A DNA stretch of 38,526 bases, taken from NCBI GenBank assembly GCA_023129715.1, contig JAGMBO010000080.1:1-38526 (forward strand), in the 5' to 3' direction. The first letter of the stretch is position 1. Each line of letters starts with the position of its first letter. The stretch comes from Candidatus Eiseniibacteriota bacterium. GTDB taxonomy: Bacteria > Eisenbacteria > RBG-16-71-46 > CAIMUX01 > WJJG01. The notes under the pieces were generated by a model. The model was given only the letters and a program-made list of their open reading frames with translations. It had not been told where the DNA came from and made no database searches. This document shows positions 24,799-32,850 of the stretch, piece by piece. The translations under genes were made by a program, and so were the position numbers.

Positions 24799-25992
24799 AT
24801 GGACGAGACAGAGTTTGCGGCCGGGCAACAACTAGTCTCGGCGCGCGTTGCGCGAATCGGCAAGTCGGCCATCCACGAGATGACCCGCCTGGCCGGCATG
24901 ATCGAGGACGTGGCCTTCCTCTCATGGGCCAAGCCTACGAGCGACACTCCGGAGCATATCCGCGAGGCCGCGGTGGCGGCGATCCGGGACGGACGGGTGG
25001 GGGGCTACTCGCCGACGGGCGGCCTGCCGGCGCTGCGCGAGGCGATTGCCGAGAAACTGGCCCGTGACAATGGGATCAATGCCACTCCGGAGGAGATCAT
25101 CGTGACCGTCGGGGCGATCGAGGGGCTCGCGGCGGCGATCATGGCCGCCGTCGACCCCGGAGATGAGGTCCTCCTTCCGAGCCCGACCTACTCGACGCAC
25201 ATCCGCCAGGTGATCATGGCCTCCGCCAAGCCGGTGCTCGTCCCGACACTCGAAGAACGGGGCTTCGCGCTCGACCTCGATCGGATGCGTGAGGCGATCA
25301 CCCCGCGCACCAAGGCGATCCTCTACTGCTCTCCGAGCAATCCGAGCGGAACCGTTTTCGGTGAGGAGACCTTGCGGCAAGTGGCTGCCATCGCCCGCGA
25401 ACACAATCTCGTGGTGATCACCGATGAGGCCTACGAGTACTTCGTCTATGACGACCATCGCCACTTCAGCATCGCCTCGCTTCCCGAGATGCGCCGCCAC
25501 GCGATCAGCTGCTTCACGTTTACCAAGACCTACGCGATGACCGGCTGGCGGATCGGCTATCTGCACGCGGATGCCGATTGGATCCCGCAGATCACCAAGG
25601 CCCACATTCCATTCGCCATCTGTGCACCGACAGTCTCGCAATACGCCGCGCTCGCGGCCTTGCGCGGTCCGCAGGACTGTGTGGCCGATTTCCAGGCGCA
25701 CTACCGGAAAGCCCGCGATCGGATGTGTGCCCGGCTCGATCGCCTCCCGGATGACTTCGGCTACCAACGTCCCGGGGGATCCTATCTGATGTTCCCGCGG
25801 ATTCTGGCATCCGGCGGAGAGGATTCGATCGCATTCTGCAAACGGCTTCTCCGGGAGGCCAAGGTCTCGGCTACCCCGGGAATCGCCTTCGGTCCCACGG
25901 GAGAGAGCCACCTGCGGCTCTCCTTCTGTGTACCCCTCGAGACGATCGATCTGGCCTTCGACCGGTTGGAGGCCTATCTAGGTCGCGCCTAG
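24799..25992 (+). CDS. PLP-dependent class I/II aminotransferase
   Basis: The start at 24799 is chosen for AAAGGAGGAGG directly upstream; an upstream ATG at 24760 would translate through that site. The 397-residue fold-type I enzyme shows YSPTGGLPALREAIA near the N-terminus, PGDEVLLPSPTY, CSPSNPSGTVF with the substrate-binding Asn, 'ITDEAYE' with the PLP Asp and Tyr, and Lys243 in FTFTKTYAMTGWRIGY for the Schiff base. The C-terminal 'GESHLRLSFC' holds the carboxylate-binding Arg. It belongs with aspartate/aromatic or alanine-type aminotransferases; substrate is not fixed by sequence. The radical SAM gene starts 19 bp after its stop, so they are probably co-transcribed. Confidence 0.93.
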   Translation: MDETEFAAGQQLVSARVARIGKSAIHEMTRLAGMIEDVAFLSWAKPTSDTPEHIREAAVAAIRDGRVGGYSPTGGLPALREAIAEKLARDNGINATPEEIIVTVGAIEGLAAAIMAAVDPGDEVLLPSPTYSTHIRQVIMASAKPVLVPTLEERGFALDLDRMREAITPRTKAILYCSPSNPSGTVFGEETLRQVAAIAREHNLVVITDEAYEYFVYDDHRHFSIASLPEMRRHAISCFTFTKTYAMTGWRIGYLHADADWIPQITKAHIPFAICAPTVSQYAALAALRGPQDCVADFQAHYRKARDRMCARLDRLPDDFGYQRPGGSYLMFPRILASGGEDSIAFCKRLLREAKVSATPGIAFGPTGESHLRLSFCVPLETIDLAFDRLEAYLGRA

Positions 25993-26011
25993 AACAGTGA
26001 GGGCAGACCGC

Positions 26012-26980
26012 ATGGGAGCACAGACACCCGAGGTTGTTTTTGGTCCGGTTCCCTCCCGGCGGCTGGGGCAGAGTCTCGGGATCAACAACATTCCCCCCAA
26101 GACCTGTTCCTATGCCTGCGCCTACTGCCAAGTGGGACGCACGACCGAGCAACGCGACCAGCGATGCTCCTTCTACGATCCCGCCGTCTTGCTGCGAGAG
26201 GTTGACCAGCGCTTGGCGGATGCGCCGGGTGGCGGGGCTGCAGTCGACTATGTCACCGTGGTCCCCGATGGAGAGCCGACGCTGGATCTGCATCTGGACC
26301 GGCTCATCGAGGGACTGCAAGCGAGACCCCCCAGGATTGCGGTGATCACCAATGGTTCGCTGTTTGCGGATCGCGCGGTGCGCGCTGCGCTGATGCCGGC
26401 CGACTGGGTTTCCGTGAAGGTCGACAGTGTTTCCGAAGTCGGCTGGCGGAAGGTCAATCGGCCGCATCGTGGTCTGCAGCTGGATCGGATCCTCGAGGGC
26501 ATCCGCCGATTCGCGCGGGAATACGAGGGGAAACTCGTCACCGAGACGATGCTAGTTGGTGGATGCAACGACGGGGCTGAAGACATCGCCGCCGTGGCGG
26601 GTTTCCTCGCTGAGATCAGTCCCCGCCACGCGTATCTGGCGATTCCGACGCGTCCTCCGGTGGAAAGCTGGGTCGCCCCCCCGGGCGCGGCGGAACTGAA
26701 TCGTGCCTATCAGATCCTGGGTGAACAGGTGGCGTCGGTGGAGCTCCTGACGGGTGATGAAGGCGACTCCTTTGGTGGATGGGGTGCACCCACCGAGGAG
26801 CTGCTCCGCATCACGGCTGTCCATCCGATGCGGGCGGCCGCGGTTCGCGCACTCCTGGCGCGAGTGGGGGCTTCCTGGTCGCTGGTCGAAGACTTGGTCC
26901 GCACGGGCCGTCTGGCCAAGGTGGCCTATCGTGACCAGGTGTTCTACATTCGGGTTCACGCGGCACGGCATGGAGAGTAG
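26012..26980 (+). CDS. Radical SAM protein (COG0731/TYW1-like) with winged-helix C-terminus
   Basis: ATG 26012 is preferred because GAGGG lies eight bases before it; a GTG at 25997 has no ribosome site. The 322-residue protein begins VVFGPVPSRRLGQSLGINN, the family signature. The [4Fe-4S] motif is Cys32-x3-Cys36-x2-Cys39 (CSYACAYC). It continues with 'VPDGEPTLD' (SAM-binding GE motif) and 'AVITNGSL'. Residues about 250-320 look like a winged helix (EELLRITAVHPMRAAAVR). Relatives are linked to wyosine-type chemistry but most bacterial members are uncharacterised. The close coupling to an aminotransferase suggests a shared small-molecule pathway, which is inference. Confidence 0.88.
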   Translation: MGAQTPEVVFGPVPSRRLGQSLGINNIPPKTCSYACAYCQVGRTTEQRDQRCSFYDPAVLLREVDQRLADAPGGGAAVDYVTVVPDGEPTLDLHLDRLIEGLQARPPRIAVITNGSLFADRAVRAALMPADWVSVKVDSVSEVGWRKVNRPHRGLQLDRILEGIRRFAREYEGKLVTETMLVGGCNDGAEDIAAVAGFLAEISPRHAYLAIPTRPPVESWVAPPGAAELNRAYQILGEQVASVELLTGDEGDSFGGWGAPTEELLRITAVHPMRAAAVRALLARVGASWSLVEDLVRTGRLAKVAYRDQVFYIRVHAARHGE

Positions 26981-27082
26981 GGCCGGCACGGAATGCGGGG
27001 TGGCGATCAGGGCAGCGGATTGTGGTCCGGCGCAGAGGAAATGGTCTGCGGAGAGGATATGGTCTGTGCAGAGAGGAGAAAG

Positions 27083-27913
27083 ATGAGTGTCCAATTGCGA
27101 TCCCGAAGCAATGGGGGACCGATCCTTGGCCTGCTTCTGATCACCCTGCTCGCATGTACCTGCTCGACCGTCCCGCTAACCGGACGCCGGCAGCTCAATC
27201 TGATCCCCGAATCGCAGATCAACAGTCTCAGTCTTCAGCAATACGAGGAGTTTCTCTCCGCACACGAGTTGAGCCGGGATCGCGAGGCGACCGCGATGGT
27301 CAGGCGCGTGGGGCGCAACATCCAGCAGGCCGTCGAGCAGTTCTACCGGGAGCGCGGGGAATCGGAGGCGCTCAACGGCTACCGCTGGGAGTTCAGCCTG
27401 ATCGAAGACGATCAGGTCAACGCCTGGTGCATGCCGGGCGGAAAGGTGGTCGTCTACACCGGCCTGCTTCCGGTCGCCCAGGACAATGCCGGACTGGCGG
27501 TCGTCGTCGGGCACGAGGTGGCCCATGCCATTGCCCGACACGGCAATGAGCGGATGAGCCATGGGCTCGTCGCCCAGCTCGGGGGCCTGGCCCTGGACAA
27601 GGCCCTGGAGAACAAGCCCGAGGAGACGCGCGGACTCTTCATGGCCGCCTACGGCATCGGGGCCCAAGTCGGTGTCCTGCTGCCCTACAGTCGGCTGCAC
27701 GAGTCGGAAGCCGATCACCTCGGCCTGATCTTCATGGCGATGGCGGGCTACGATCCCCGGGTGGCGATCTCCTTCTGGGAGCGCATGGTGGCACAGAAGC
27801 AGAGTGCGGCGCCGCCCGAGTTCCTCAGCACGCACCCGGCGGATGAGACGCGCATCCGGAACATGCGTGAGCTGATGCCGGAGGCGATGGAGTACTATCG
27901 GCCCGGGCAGTAG
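27083..27913 (+). CDS. M48 family zinc metallopeptidase, lipoprotein
   Basis: ATG 27083 follows GAGGAGAAAG and is preferred over an upstream in-frame start near 26993. The 276-residue product has a lipoprotein signal (GLLLITLLAC, modified Cys at about residue 26). It has the zinc motif HEVAH (His144, His148) and the third ligand Glu in HESEADHLG. This is the LoiP/YcaL/BepA-like group that degrades or refolds outer-membrane proteins in the periplasm. It fits the window's theme of envelope protein handling. It probably continues the aminotransferase/radical SAM transcript, 102 bp downstream of the latter. Confidence 0.92.
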   Translation: MSVQLRSRSNGGPILGLLLITLLACTCSTVPLTGRRQLNLIPESQINSLSLQQYEEFLSAHELSRDREATAMVRRVGRNIQQAVEQFYRERGESEALNGYRWEFSLIEDDQVNAWCMPGGKVVVYTGLLPVAQDNAGLAVVVGHEVAHAIARHGNERMSHGLVAQLGGLALDKALENKPEETRGLFMAAYGIGAQVGVLLPYSRLHESEADHLGLIFMAMAGYDPRVAISFWERMVAQKQSAAPPEFLSTHPADETRIRNMRELMPEAMEYYRPGQ

Positions 27914-28006
27914 CCGGCGGTCTCGCAGGAGCGTCCGCCCCGCTGCCGCCGCTGTCTCGGCCGTACTGATCACCGGGATCATTCGCCGCCAGGAGGATCC
28001 TACACG

Positions 28007-30262
28007 TTGAGCATCGGTGAGACACCGCTCCGGGAACGCCTCCGACCGCCGGCCTTCATTGCCGCCGTCTACCTGACGGCGCTGGCTGGTGTGTGGACGA
28101 TCGATGTGATCGTCAATCTGCGTCTCGTCGGACACGTGCTTCACCCGGACACATTCATCGGTAGCCCGCGCAACTTCCTCGGCCTCCTGCTGACCGACGC
28201 GCTCGCCGCGGCCTTGCTCGGCACGTTCGCCTTGCTCTTCGGCGTGCTCATCTCCCGGCTGCCGCGCATGTTTCCGGCACGCACCGAGAGCGTCCTCCTG
28301 CTCGCGGCCGTCTTGGCCGCGGCAGCAGTCCCCGTGCGGATGGTCTTCCCGTCCCGCTTCACCCACGTGGAGGCGCTGATCGCCGGCCTGGCCGCCGCCG
28401 CGGGTACCTGGATCCTGCTGCGCCTTTGGCTGCGACGGGTTGCGGACCATGCCTGGCTCCCGCGCCGCATCATGGCGGTGGGGCTCTATCTCCCCACGAT
28501 GGCGGGGCTGGCGACCAGCATTCTCGTTCTCACCGCCCTGGAGCGGTCCGGGCGAGGCCTCGATGCGCTCGGCCTGCTGATCCTCGGACTGCTCGGCTTG
28601 TTGCTGGTCCGCATCCGGCACGCGGGCCTGCGGCGCCTGCTTGCCTGCATTCCGCCCGCGGTTGCGACTGCTCTGGTGGTTGTCTTCTGTGTGGCCTCGG
28701 CGCGCTACGGTGAGCCCCGAGCGCTGCGGGCTGCGGGGGTGATGACGGCAGCGGATACCGTAGCGGTCGGTGAGCAGGTAACTGGGGCATCCGGAGTAGG
28801 ATCCGGAGTGGCGCACGGTGAGGGCGGTGCGCAGGTTGCGATGGCGAGCGACGTTCAGGCGACAGTTGCGGGCAACGGCCAGATTGCAGTCGAGGGCAAC
28901 GGCCAGGCTGCAGTCGAGGGCGCCGGGCCGACGATCGTCCTAATCGTTCTCGATACCGTGCGCGCCGATCATCTCCAGCGCTACGGCTACTTCCGCAACA
29001 CGATGCCGGCGCTCGAGCGGTGGGCTGAAGAGGGGTGGATCGCCACCCGCGCCGTCTCGCCGGCCGGGTGGACCACGCCGGCGCACGCATCGATATTCTC
29101 TGGACGCACCGTCTCCCGGCATGGCGCGCACTACAACCGCCGGCACCGCAAGTTCAAGACCCTGCCCGTCGACGGGCTCGCCTGGCTGCCGGCCCTGCTC
29201 GCCCAGCGTGGCTACGGCTGCCTGGCGGTAACCGCCAACCAACTCGCGATGCCGGGGGTCGCGATCGGCTTCCATCGCGTTCTGGCGCCCGCCCACCAGG
29301 GTTTCGAACGCACGCTCGGGGCGGTCGGCGATCGCCTGATTCCCATGCTCGCGCGGCTCAGTGAAGCGCTGACCTGGCGGGTGCCCTATGTCGACGCGCG
29401 CGAGGTCACCGATCTGGTCATGCGTGCCGTTCCCGCCGCGGAGGTCCCGCTCTTCCTTTATGTCAACTACCTCGACGCCCACTCTCCCTACACACCGCCG
29501 CCGCAAGCGCTCGACGACCTCGAGATCCGGCCGCTGAACACCTTCTCCCGCTACACCAAACACCGCCGCCTGACGCTCCTGTGGGACGAGCTGCCCGATG
29601 AACGCGCACGGTACTTGAACGATCTCTATGACGCGGAGCTGCGCTGGATCGACCGGCACCTGGCTCGACTACTCGATTGGATTCCCGAGCGGTTCGGCGA
29701 GGAGACGATCGTGATTGTCACCTCTGACCATGGTGAGGAACTTGGCGAGGAAGGCCGCATCGGACACGAGTACGGCCTCGATCAGCGCCTCCTTCATGTG
29801 CCGCTCTTCATCCGTGGTCCCGGCGTGTGCCGCGAACGCAACAACGAGATCCTCACGCTGCGCCGGCTCTACGACTTCGTGCTGCATCTGGGATCGGGCG
29901 CCCCGCCGGCGCTCGATCTCTTGACGACCCGCGATGAGTTCGGCACGCTCGCCGAGCGCTATCCCTCCAGGGGAGCGATCACCTTCGTCGATCCCCGCTA
30001 CCAGCGGCCGTGGGTCGCGGAGTTTTCGGGGCCCTACAAGGCGGTCGGACCATCGTCCTCGGACATGCGGGTCTTCGATATCGAGGCGAGCGGGTTCCGC
30101 GACGCGCCGGCCGTGGAGGACAGCGCGCTGGCACGGCCGCTGCGCGAGACGATCGATCGCTATTGGGAGACCCACCAGGATCGCCGCACGGGACGGGAAC
30201 AGGAGCAGGGCCCGACCGAGGAAGAGTTGGAGCGATTGAGATCGCTGGGCTATATCCAATGA
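28007..30262 (+). CDS. Membrane-anchored alkaline-phosphatase-superfamily ('sulfatase-like') hydrolase
   Basis: The start is TTG at 28007, fixed by AGGAGG ten bases upstream. Of 751 residues, about 1-245 hold five or six membrane helices. A low-complexity Val/Ala/Gly linker (about 245-305) with DNA repeats follows, then a soluble catalytic domain. Metal-binding Asp316 is in VLIVLDTVRADH, and Asp574-His575 are in TSDHGEELGEEG with HEYG after. Where sulfatases have Cys/Ser-x-Pro-x-Arg, this protein has GWTTPAHAS, with Thr356 or Thr357 as likely nucleophile. So it is probably a phospho- or phosphonate-ester hydrolase or a phosphoethanolamine-type transferase, not a true formylglycine sulfatase. 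The C-terminus ends RLRSLGYIQ, a common tail in this group. Confidence 0.87.
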   Translation: MSIGETPLRERLRPPAFIAAVYLTALAGVWTIDVIVNLRLVGHVLHPDTFIGSPRNFLGLLLTDALAAALLGTFALLFGVLISRLPRMFPARTESVLLLAAVLAAAAVPVRMVFPSRFTHVEALIAGLAAAAGTWILLRLWLRRVADHAWLPRRIMAVGLYLPTMAGLATSILVLTALERSGRGLDALGLLILGLLGLLLVRIRHAGLRRLLACIPPAVATALVVVFCVASARYGEPRALRAAGVMTAADTVAVGEQVTGASGVGSGVAHGEGGAQVAMASDVQATVAGNGQIAVEGNGQAAVEGAGPTIVLIVLDTVRADHLQRYGYFRNTMPALERWAEEGWIATRAVSPAGWTTPAHASIFSGRTVSRHGAHYNRRHRKFKTLPVDGLAWLPALLAQRGYGCLAVTANQLAMPGVAIGFHRVLAPAHQGFERTLGAVGDRLIPMLARLSEALTWRVPYVDAREVTDLVMRAVPAAEVPLFLYVNYLDAHSPYTPPPQALDDLEIRPLNTFSRYTKHRRLTLLWDELPDERARYLNDLYDAELRWIDRHLARLLDWIPERFGEETIVIVTSDHGEELGEEGRIGHEYGLDQRLLHVPLFIRGPGVCRERNNEILTLRRLYDFVLHLGSGAPPALDLLTTRDEFGTLAERYPSRGAITFVDPRYQRPWVAEFSGPYKAVGPSSSDMRVFDIEASGFRDAPAVEDSALARPLRETIDRYWETHQDRRTGREQEQGPTEEELERLRSLGYIQ
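28868..28915. repeat. Two tandem 24-bp repeats in the linker of the hydrolase gene
   Basis: Units GMGGGCAACGGCCAGRYTGCAGTC-like at 28868-28891 and 28892-28915 encode an eight-residue repeat (GNGQ-A-VE). They keep the frame and sit in the low-complexity linker between membrane and catalytic domains. The unit continues in weaker form upstream (GVGSGVAHGEGG). Confidence 0.75.
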
Positions 30263-30316
30263 GTTGACACTGAAGAGCGTTCCTGCACGCGTGCCCGCGA
30301 ACGCATGCGGGAGAAG

Positions 30317-30365
30317 CCGCGGCCTGCGGGCGGGTTGCGGACAGCGGCCTGAGCAGAGGCCGCGG
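30317..30365 (+). promoter_or_regulatory. Mutually exclusive hairpins in the leader of the corrinoid cluster
   Basis: AGGCCGCGG (30357-30365) can pair with CCGCGGCCT (30317-30325, nine bp) or with GCGGCCT (30344-30350, seven bp, six-base loop). Both pairings use the same 3' arm, so only one can form. The structure ends 36 bases before the GTG start of the MttB-like gene. This suits an attenuator or ligand-sensing leader but matches no riboswitch class I know. Confidence 0.4.
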
Positions 30366-30401
30366 GGACGGGAGAATCAACCACCAGAGAGGAGTCGAAC
30401 G

Positions 30402-31871
30402 GTGAGACCTGCGCTGCGCTTTCTCGATGAGCGGATGATCGAGCGGATCATCGCCGAAGGACGCGAGATCCTCTGCCGCCTGGGCATGGAGATCCACAAT
30501 GCCAACGCCCGCGCGCTGCTTGGCGACCATGGCGCCCGGGTGGACGAGGGGAAGCAGCATGTCTGGTTCACCCAGGGGATGATCGATCGTGCGCTGGCAA
30601 GCGCTCCGGCGGAATTCAGGCTCTACGATGTGTTCGGTGAGGAGACCCACGACTTCGCCGGCGATCGTGTCTACTTCACGCCCGGATCGGCGGCGATCAA
30701 CATCCTCGACTACGCGACCGGCAAGATGCGTAGGCCCACGACGCAAGACTACATCCGGTATGTGAAGCTGGTGGCCGGGCTGCCCCACTTGGCGGCGCAG
30801 AGCACAGCGTTCATCCCGGCCGATGTGCCCGGGCCGTTGCAGGATAGTTACCGGCTTTACTTGAGCCTGCTCTTCGGCGAGAAGCCGGTGGTAACCGGCG
30901 CCTTCACGATCGAGTCGTTCCAGGTGATGAAGGACATGCAGCTCGCCGTGCGGGGATCGGAGGGGGAGCTGGCAGCCAAGCCGCTGACGCTCTTCTCCTG
31001 CTGCCCAACCGCCCCGCTGCGCTGGAGCGAGGTGACCAGCCAGAACCTGCTCGACTGCGCCGCGGCGGGGATCCCGGTCGAGTACGTCTCGATGCCCCTC
31101 TCCGGATTCATGGCGCCGGTCACCTTGGTGGGCAGCCTGGTCCAGCACACGGCCGAGACCCTCAGCGGCGTTGTCTTGAGCCAGCTTGCGCGCCCCGGCA
31201 CGCCGGTGCTCTACGGTGGCTCACCGGCGGCTTTCGACGTGCGCTACGAGACGACCCCGATGGGGGCGATCGAGACACAGATGATCGACTGCGCCTACAG
31301 CGAGATCGGCAAGGTCCTCGGCATGCCGACCCAGGCCTACATCGGTCTCAGTGACGCCAAGCTCCTGGATGCCCAGGCGGGACTGGAAACGGCGATGGGC
31401 GCCACCCTGGCCGCGCTCGCGGGGATCAACAGCATCTCCGGGCCCGGCATGCTCGACTTCGAGAGCTGCCAGAGTCTCGAGAAGCTGGTTCTCGACAACG
31501 AGATCTGCGGTATGACGCTGCGTATGGTCCGCGGCATCGAGGCGCGCGAGGACTTCCCCGCACTGCCCCGGTTCGAGGAACTCCTCGCCGAAGGGCATCT
31601 CTTGATCTCGAAACACACCCGCCGCTATCTGCGCGAGGAGCACTACATCCCCGGGCCGGTGATCGACCGGGCCAATCGCGCCCGCTGGTTGGAAGAGGGC
31701 GGGCGCACATTGGGCGAGCGCGCCCACGGGGAAGTCGAGCGGAGAATCGCCGCCTACCGGCCCTCGCGTCTCTCCGCGTCGGCCAAGGCGGAGTTGACGC
31801 GCCGGATGGAGACGGAAGCCCACCGGCACGGGCTCGATGCGCTGCCGGCACGCACTGAGGAGGCGGAGTGA
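30402..31871 (+). CDS. MttB-family (trimethylamine methyltransferase-like, non-pyrrolysine) corrinoid methyltransferase
   Basis: The start is GTG at 30402, with AGAGGAG upstream; the open frame extends to 30264 but lacks a ribosome site. The 489-residue product matches the MttB/COG5598 fold. It starts LRFLDERMIERIIAEG, then 'LGMEIHN', 'FTPGSAAINILDYATG', 'SGFMAPVTLVGSLVQHTAE' and 'AYIGLSDAKLLDAQAGLET' near the C-terminal half. Its C-terminus reads EEHYIPGPVIDRANRARW. It has no internal amber codon, so it belongs to the large non-pyrrolysine group, whose studied members demethylate quaternary amines such as glycine betaine, proline betaine or carnitine and methylate a corrinoid protein. It probably loads the carrier encoded at 32851. 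The actual donor is unknown. Confidence 0.88.
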   Translation: MRPALRFLDERMIERIIAEGREILCRLGMEIHNANARALLGDHGARVDEGKQHVWFTQGMIDRALASAPAEFRLYDVFGEETHDFAGDRVYFTPGSAAINILDYATGKMRRPTTQDYIRYVKLVAGLPHLAAQSTAFIPADVPGPLQDSYRLYLSLLFGEKPVVTGAFTIESFQVMKDMQLAVRGSEGELAAKPLTLFSCCPTAPLRWSEVTSQNLLDCAAAGIPVEYVSMPLSGFMAPVTLVGSLVQHTAETLSGVVLSQLARPGTPVLYGGSPAAFDVRYETTPMGAIETQMIDCAYSEIGKVLGMPTQAYIGLSDAKLLDAQAGLETAMGATLAALAGINSISGPGMLDFESCQSLEKLVLDNEICGMTLRMVRGIEAREDFPALPRFEELLAEGHLLISKHTRRYLREEHYIPGPVIDRANRARWLEEGGRTLGERAHGEVERRIAAYRPSRLSASAKAELTRRMETEAHRHGLDALPARTEEAE

Positions 31872-31923
31872 CCGCTGGCGATCGCATGATCGACCCGGAC
31901 GACCGACAGAGGAGCGGGTGTCG

Positions 31924-32802
31924 ATGATCGGGCCGGAGAAGAACGCGTTGACTCCGCACGAGGTCGAGATCGACATCGAGGTGGTCTCGGCCCCGCTGGA
32001 GGCGATTGCCGCCGCGCTCGGCCCGGGCGGGATCGCGGGGGCGCGCAGTGCAGGCCGCTGGGCCGGGCTGGTCGAGGAGGCGCGGAGGCTCTTCCGTCGG
32101 CATGCCGCGCCGCGCGGGCTGCTGGCCGAGATCTCAACCGATCAATTCGCCGCGCTCTACCAGGGCGATGGGCACAATGCCCCCGAGACGCCGCTGGGCG
32201 AGATCTTCCCGCGCGCCGCGCACCTCGCGCTCTTCGCCGCGACGATCGGCGCGGGGGTTCACCGCGCACTCGACGAGCTTTTCGCCGGCCACGAGTTTCC
32301 CCTGGCGATATTGCTCGATGCGGCGGCCTCGGAGGGGGCCGACCGCGCCGGGGAGGCGGTCGCGCGGCATTATCGCGAGCAGCTCGAGGCGCGCAGGATT
32401 GAGGCAGGCGAGTCCCCGGGGGGGCGCGATGCGGGCGTTCGCGATGCGGGTGTTCGCGATACGGTGGTTCGCGATGCGGGGGTTCGCGATGCAGTGGCTC
32501 GCGGGGGGCCGGGAACTCCGGTGCCGCTGGCATGCCTGCGCTACAGCCCCGGCTATTGCGGCTGGAACATCAGCGGCCAGCGGGCGCTCTTCGCCGCGCT
32601 GAAACCCGAGCGAATCGGCATCACCCTGCGCCCGAGCATGCTGATGGAGCCGCTCAAGTCGGTATCGGGCGTGGTCGTCGGCGGCCGCCCCGAGATTCAC
32701 CGCTTTGCCGATCGCTATCCCTTCTGCGCCGACTGCCGCACGCACGGCTGCCGCGAGCGGATCCGAAAGGTGCTAGAATCGGGTTCCGGTGGGAGAGCGT
32801 AG
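31924..32802 (+). CDS. Stand-alone MetH-type (vitamin B12-dependent methionine synthase) activation protein
   Basis: ATG 31924 is chosen, with GAGGAG upstream; GTG 31918 is also possible. Residues from about 200 hold Arg206-x3-Gly-Tyr (RYSPGYCGWNISGQ), the AdoMet-binding signature of the MetH reactivation domain, and then RPSMLMEPLKSVSGVVV. The C-terminus adds Cys268-x2-Cys271-x4-Cys276 (FCADCRTHGCRER), a possible redox or metal site. A 25-residue insert (about 168-192) is made of five-residue RDAGV repeats. Its role should be reductive remethylation of cob(II)alamin on the corrinoid partner using AdoMet. In MetH this domain is fused, while in some bacteria such as Thermotoga it is separate. 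It lies 52 bp after the MttB-like gene. Confidence 0.85.
   Translation: MIGPEKNALTPHEVEIDIEVVSAPLEAIAAALGPGGIAGARSAGRWAGLVEEARRLFRRHAAPRGLLAEISTDQFAALYQGDGHNAPETPLGEIFPRAAHLALFAATIGAGVHRALDELFAGHEFPLAILLDAAASEGADRAGEAVARHYREQLEARRIEAGESPGGRDAGVRDAGVRDTVVRDAGVRDAVARGGPGTPVPLACLRYSPGYCGWNISGQRALFAALKPERIGITLRPSMLMEPLKSVSGVVVGGRPEIHRFADRYPFCADCRTHGCRERIRKVLESGSGGRA
32425..32499. repeat. Five tandem 15-bp repeats inside the activation-protein gene
   Basis: Five copies of CGCGATGCGGGNGTT (32425, 32440, 32455, 32470, 32485) encode RDAGV, RDAGV, RDTVV, RDAGV, RDAVA. The unit is a multiple of three, so copy-number change would not break the gene. It sits between the N-terminal domain and the AdoMet-binding core. 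Confidence 0.9.
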
Positions 32803-32820
32803 AAGTCCCAGCCGGAAACC
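32782..32820 (+). other. Bulged 13-bp hairpin holding a stop codon in its loop, before the corrinoid gene
   Basis: GGTT-CCGG-TGGGA (32782-32794) pairs with TCCCA-g-CCGG-a-AACC (32806-32820), with one-base bulges. The 11-base loop contains the TAG of the activation gene. It lies 30 bases before the corrinoid-protein start, in a place where a riboswitch or mRNA-processing element could act. It lacks the B12-box consensus. Confidence 0.5.
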
Positions 32821-32850
32821 GCCGCGAGGTGATTCAGGAAAGGGAACCGC

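Noticed and set aside
30402-31871. Pyrrolysine-type MttB
   Set aside because: No in-frame amber codon interrupts the gene, and no pyl genes are in the window.
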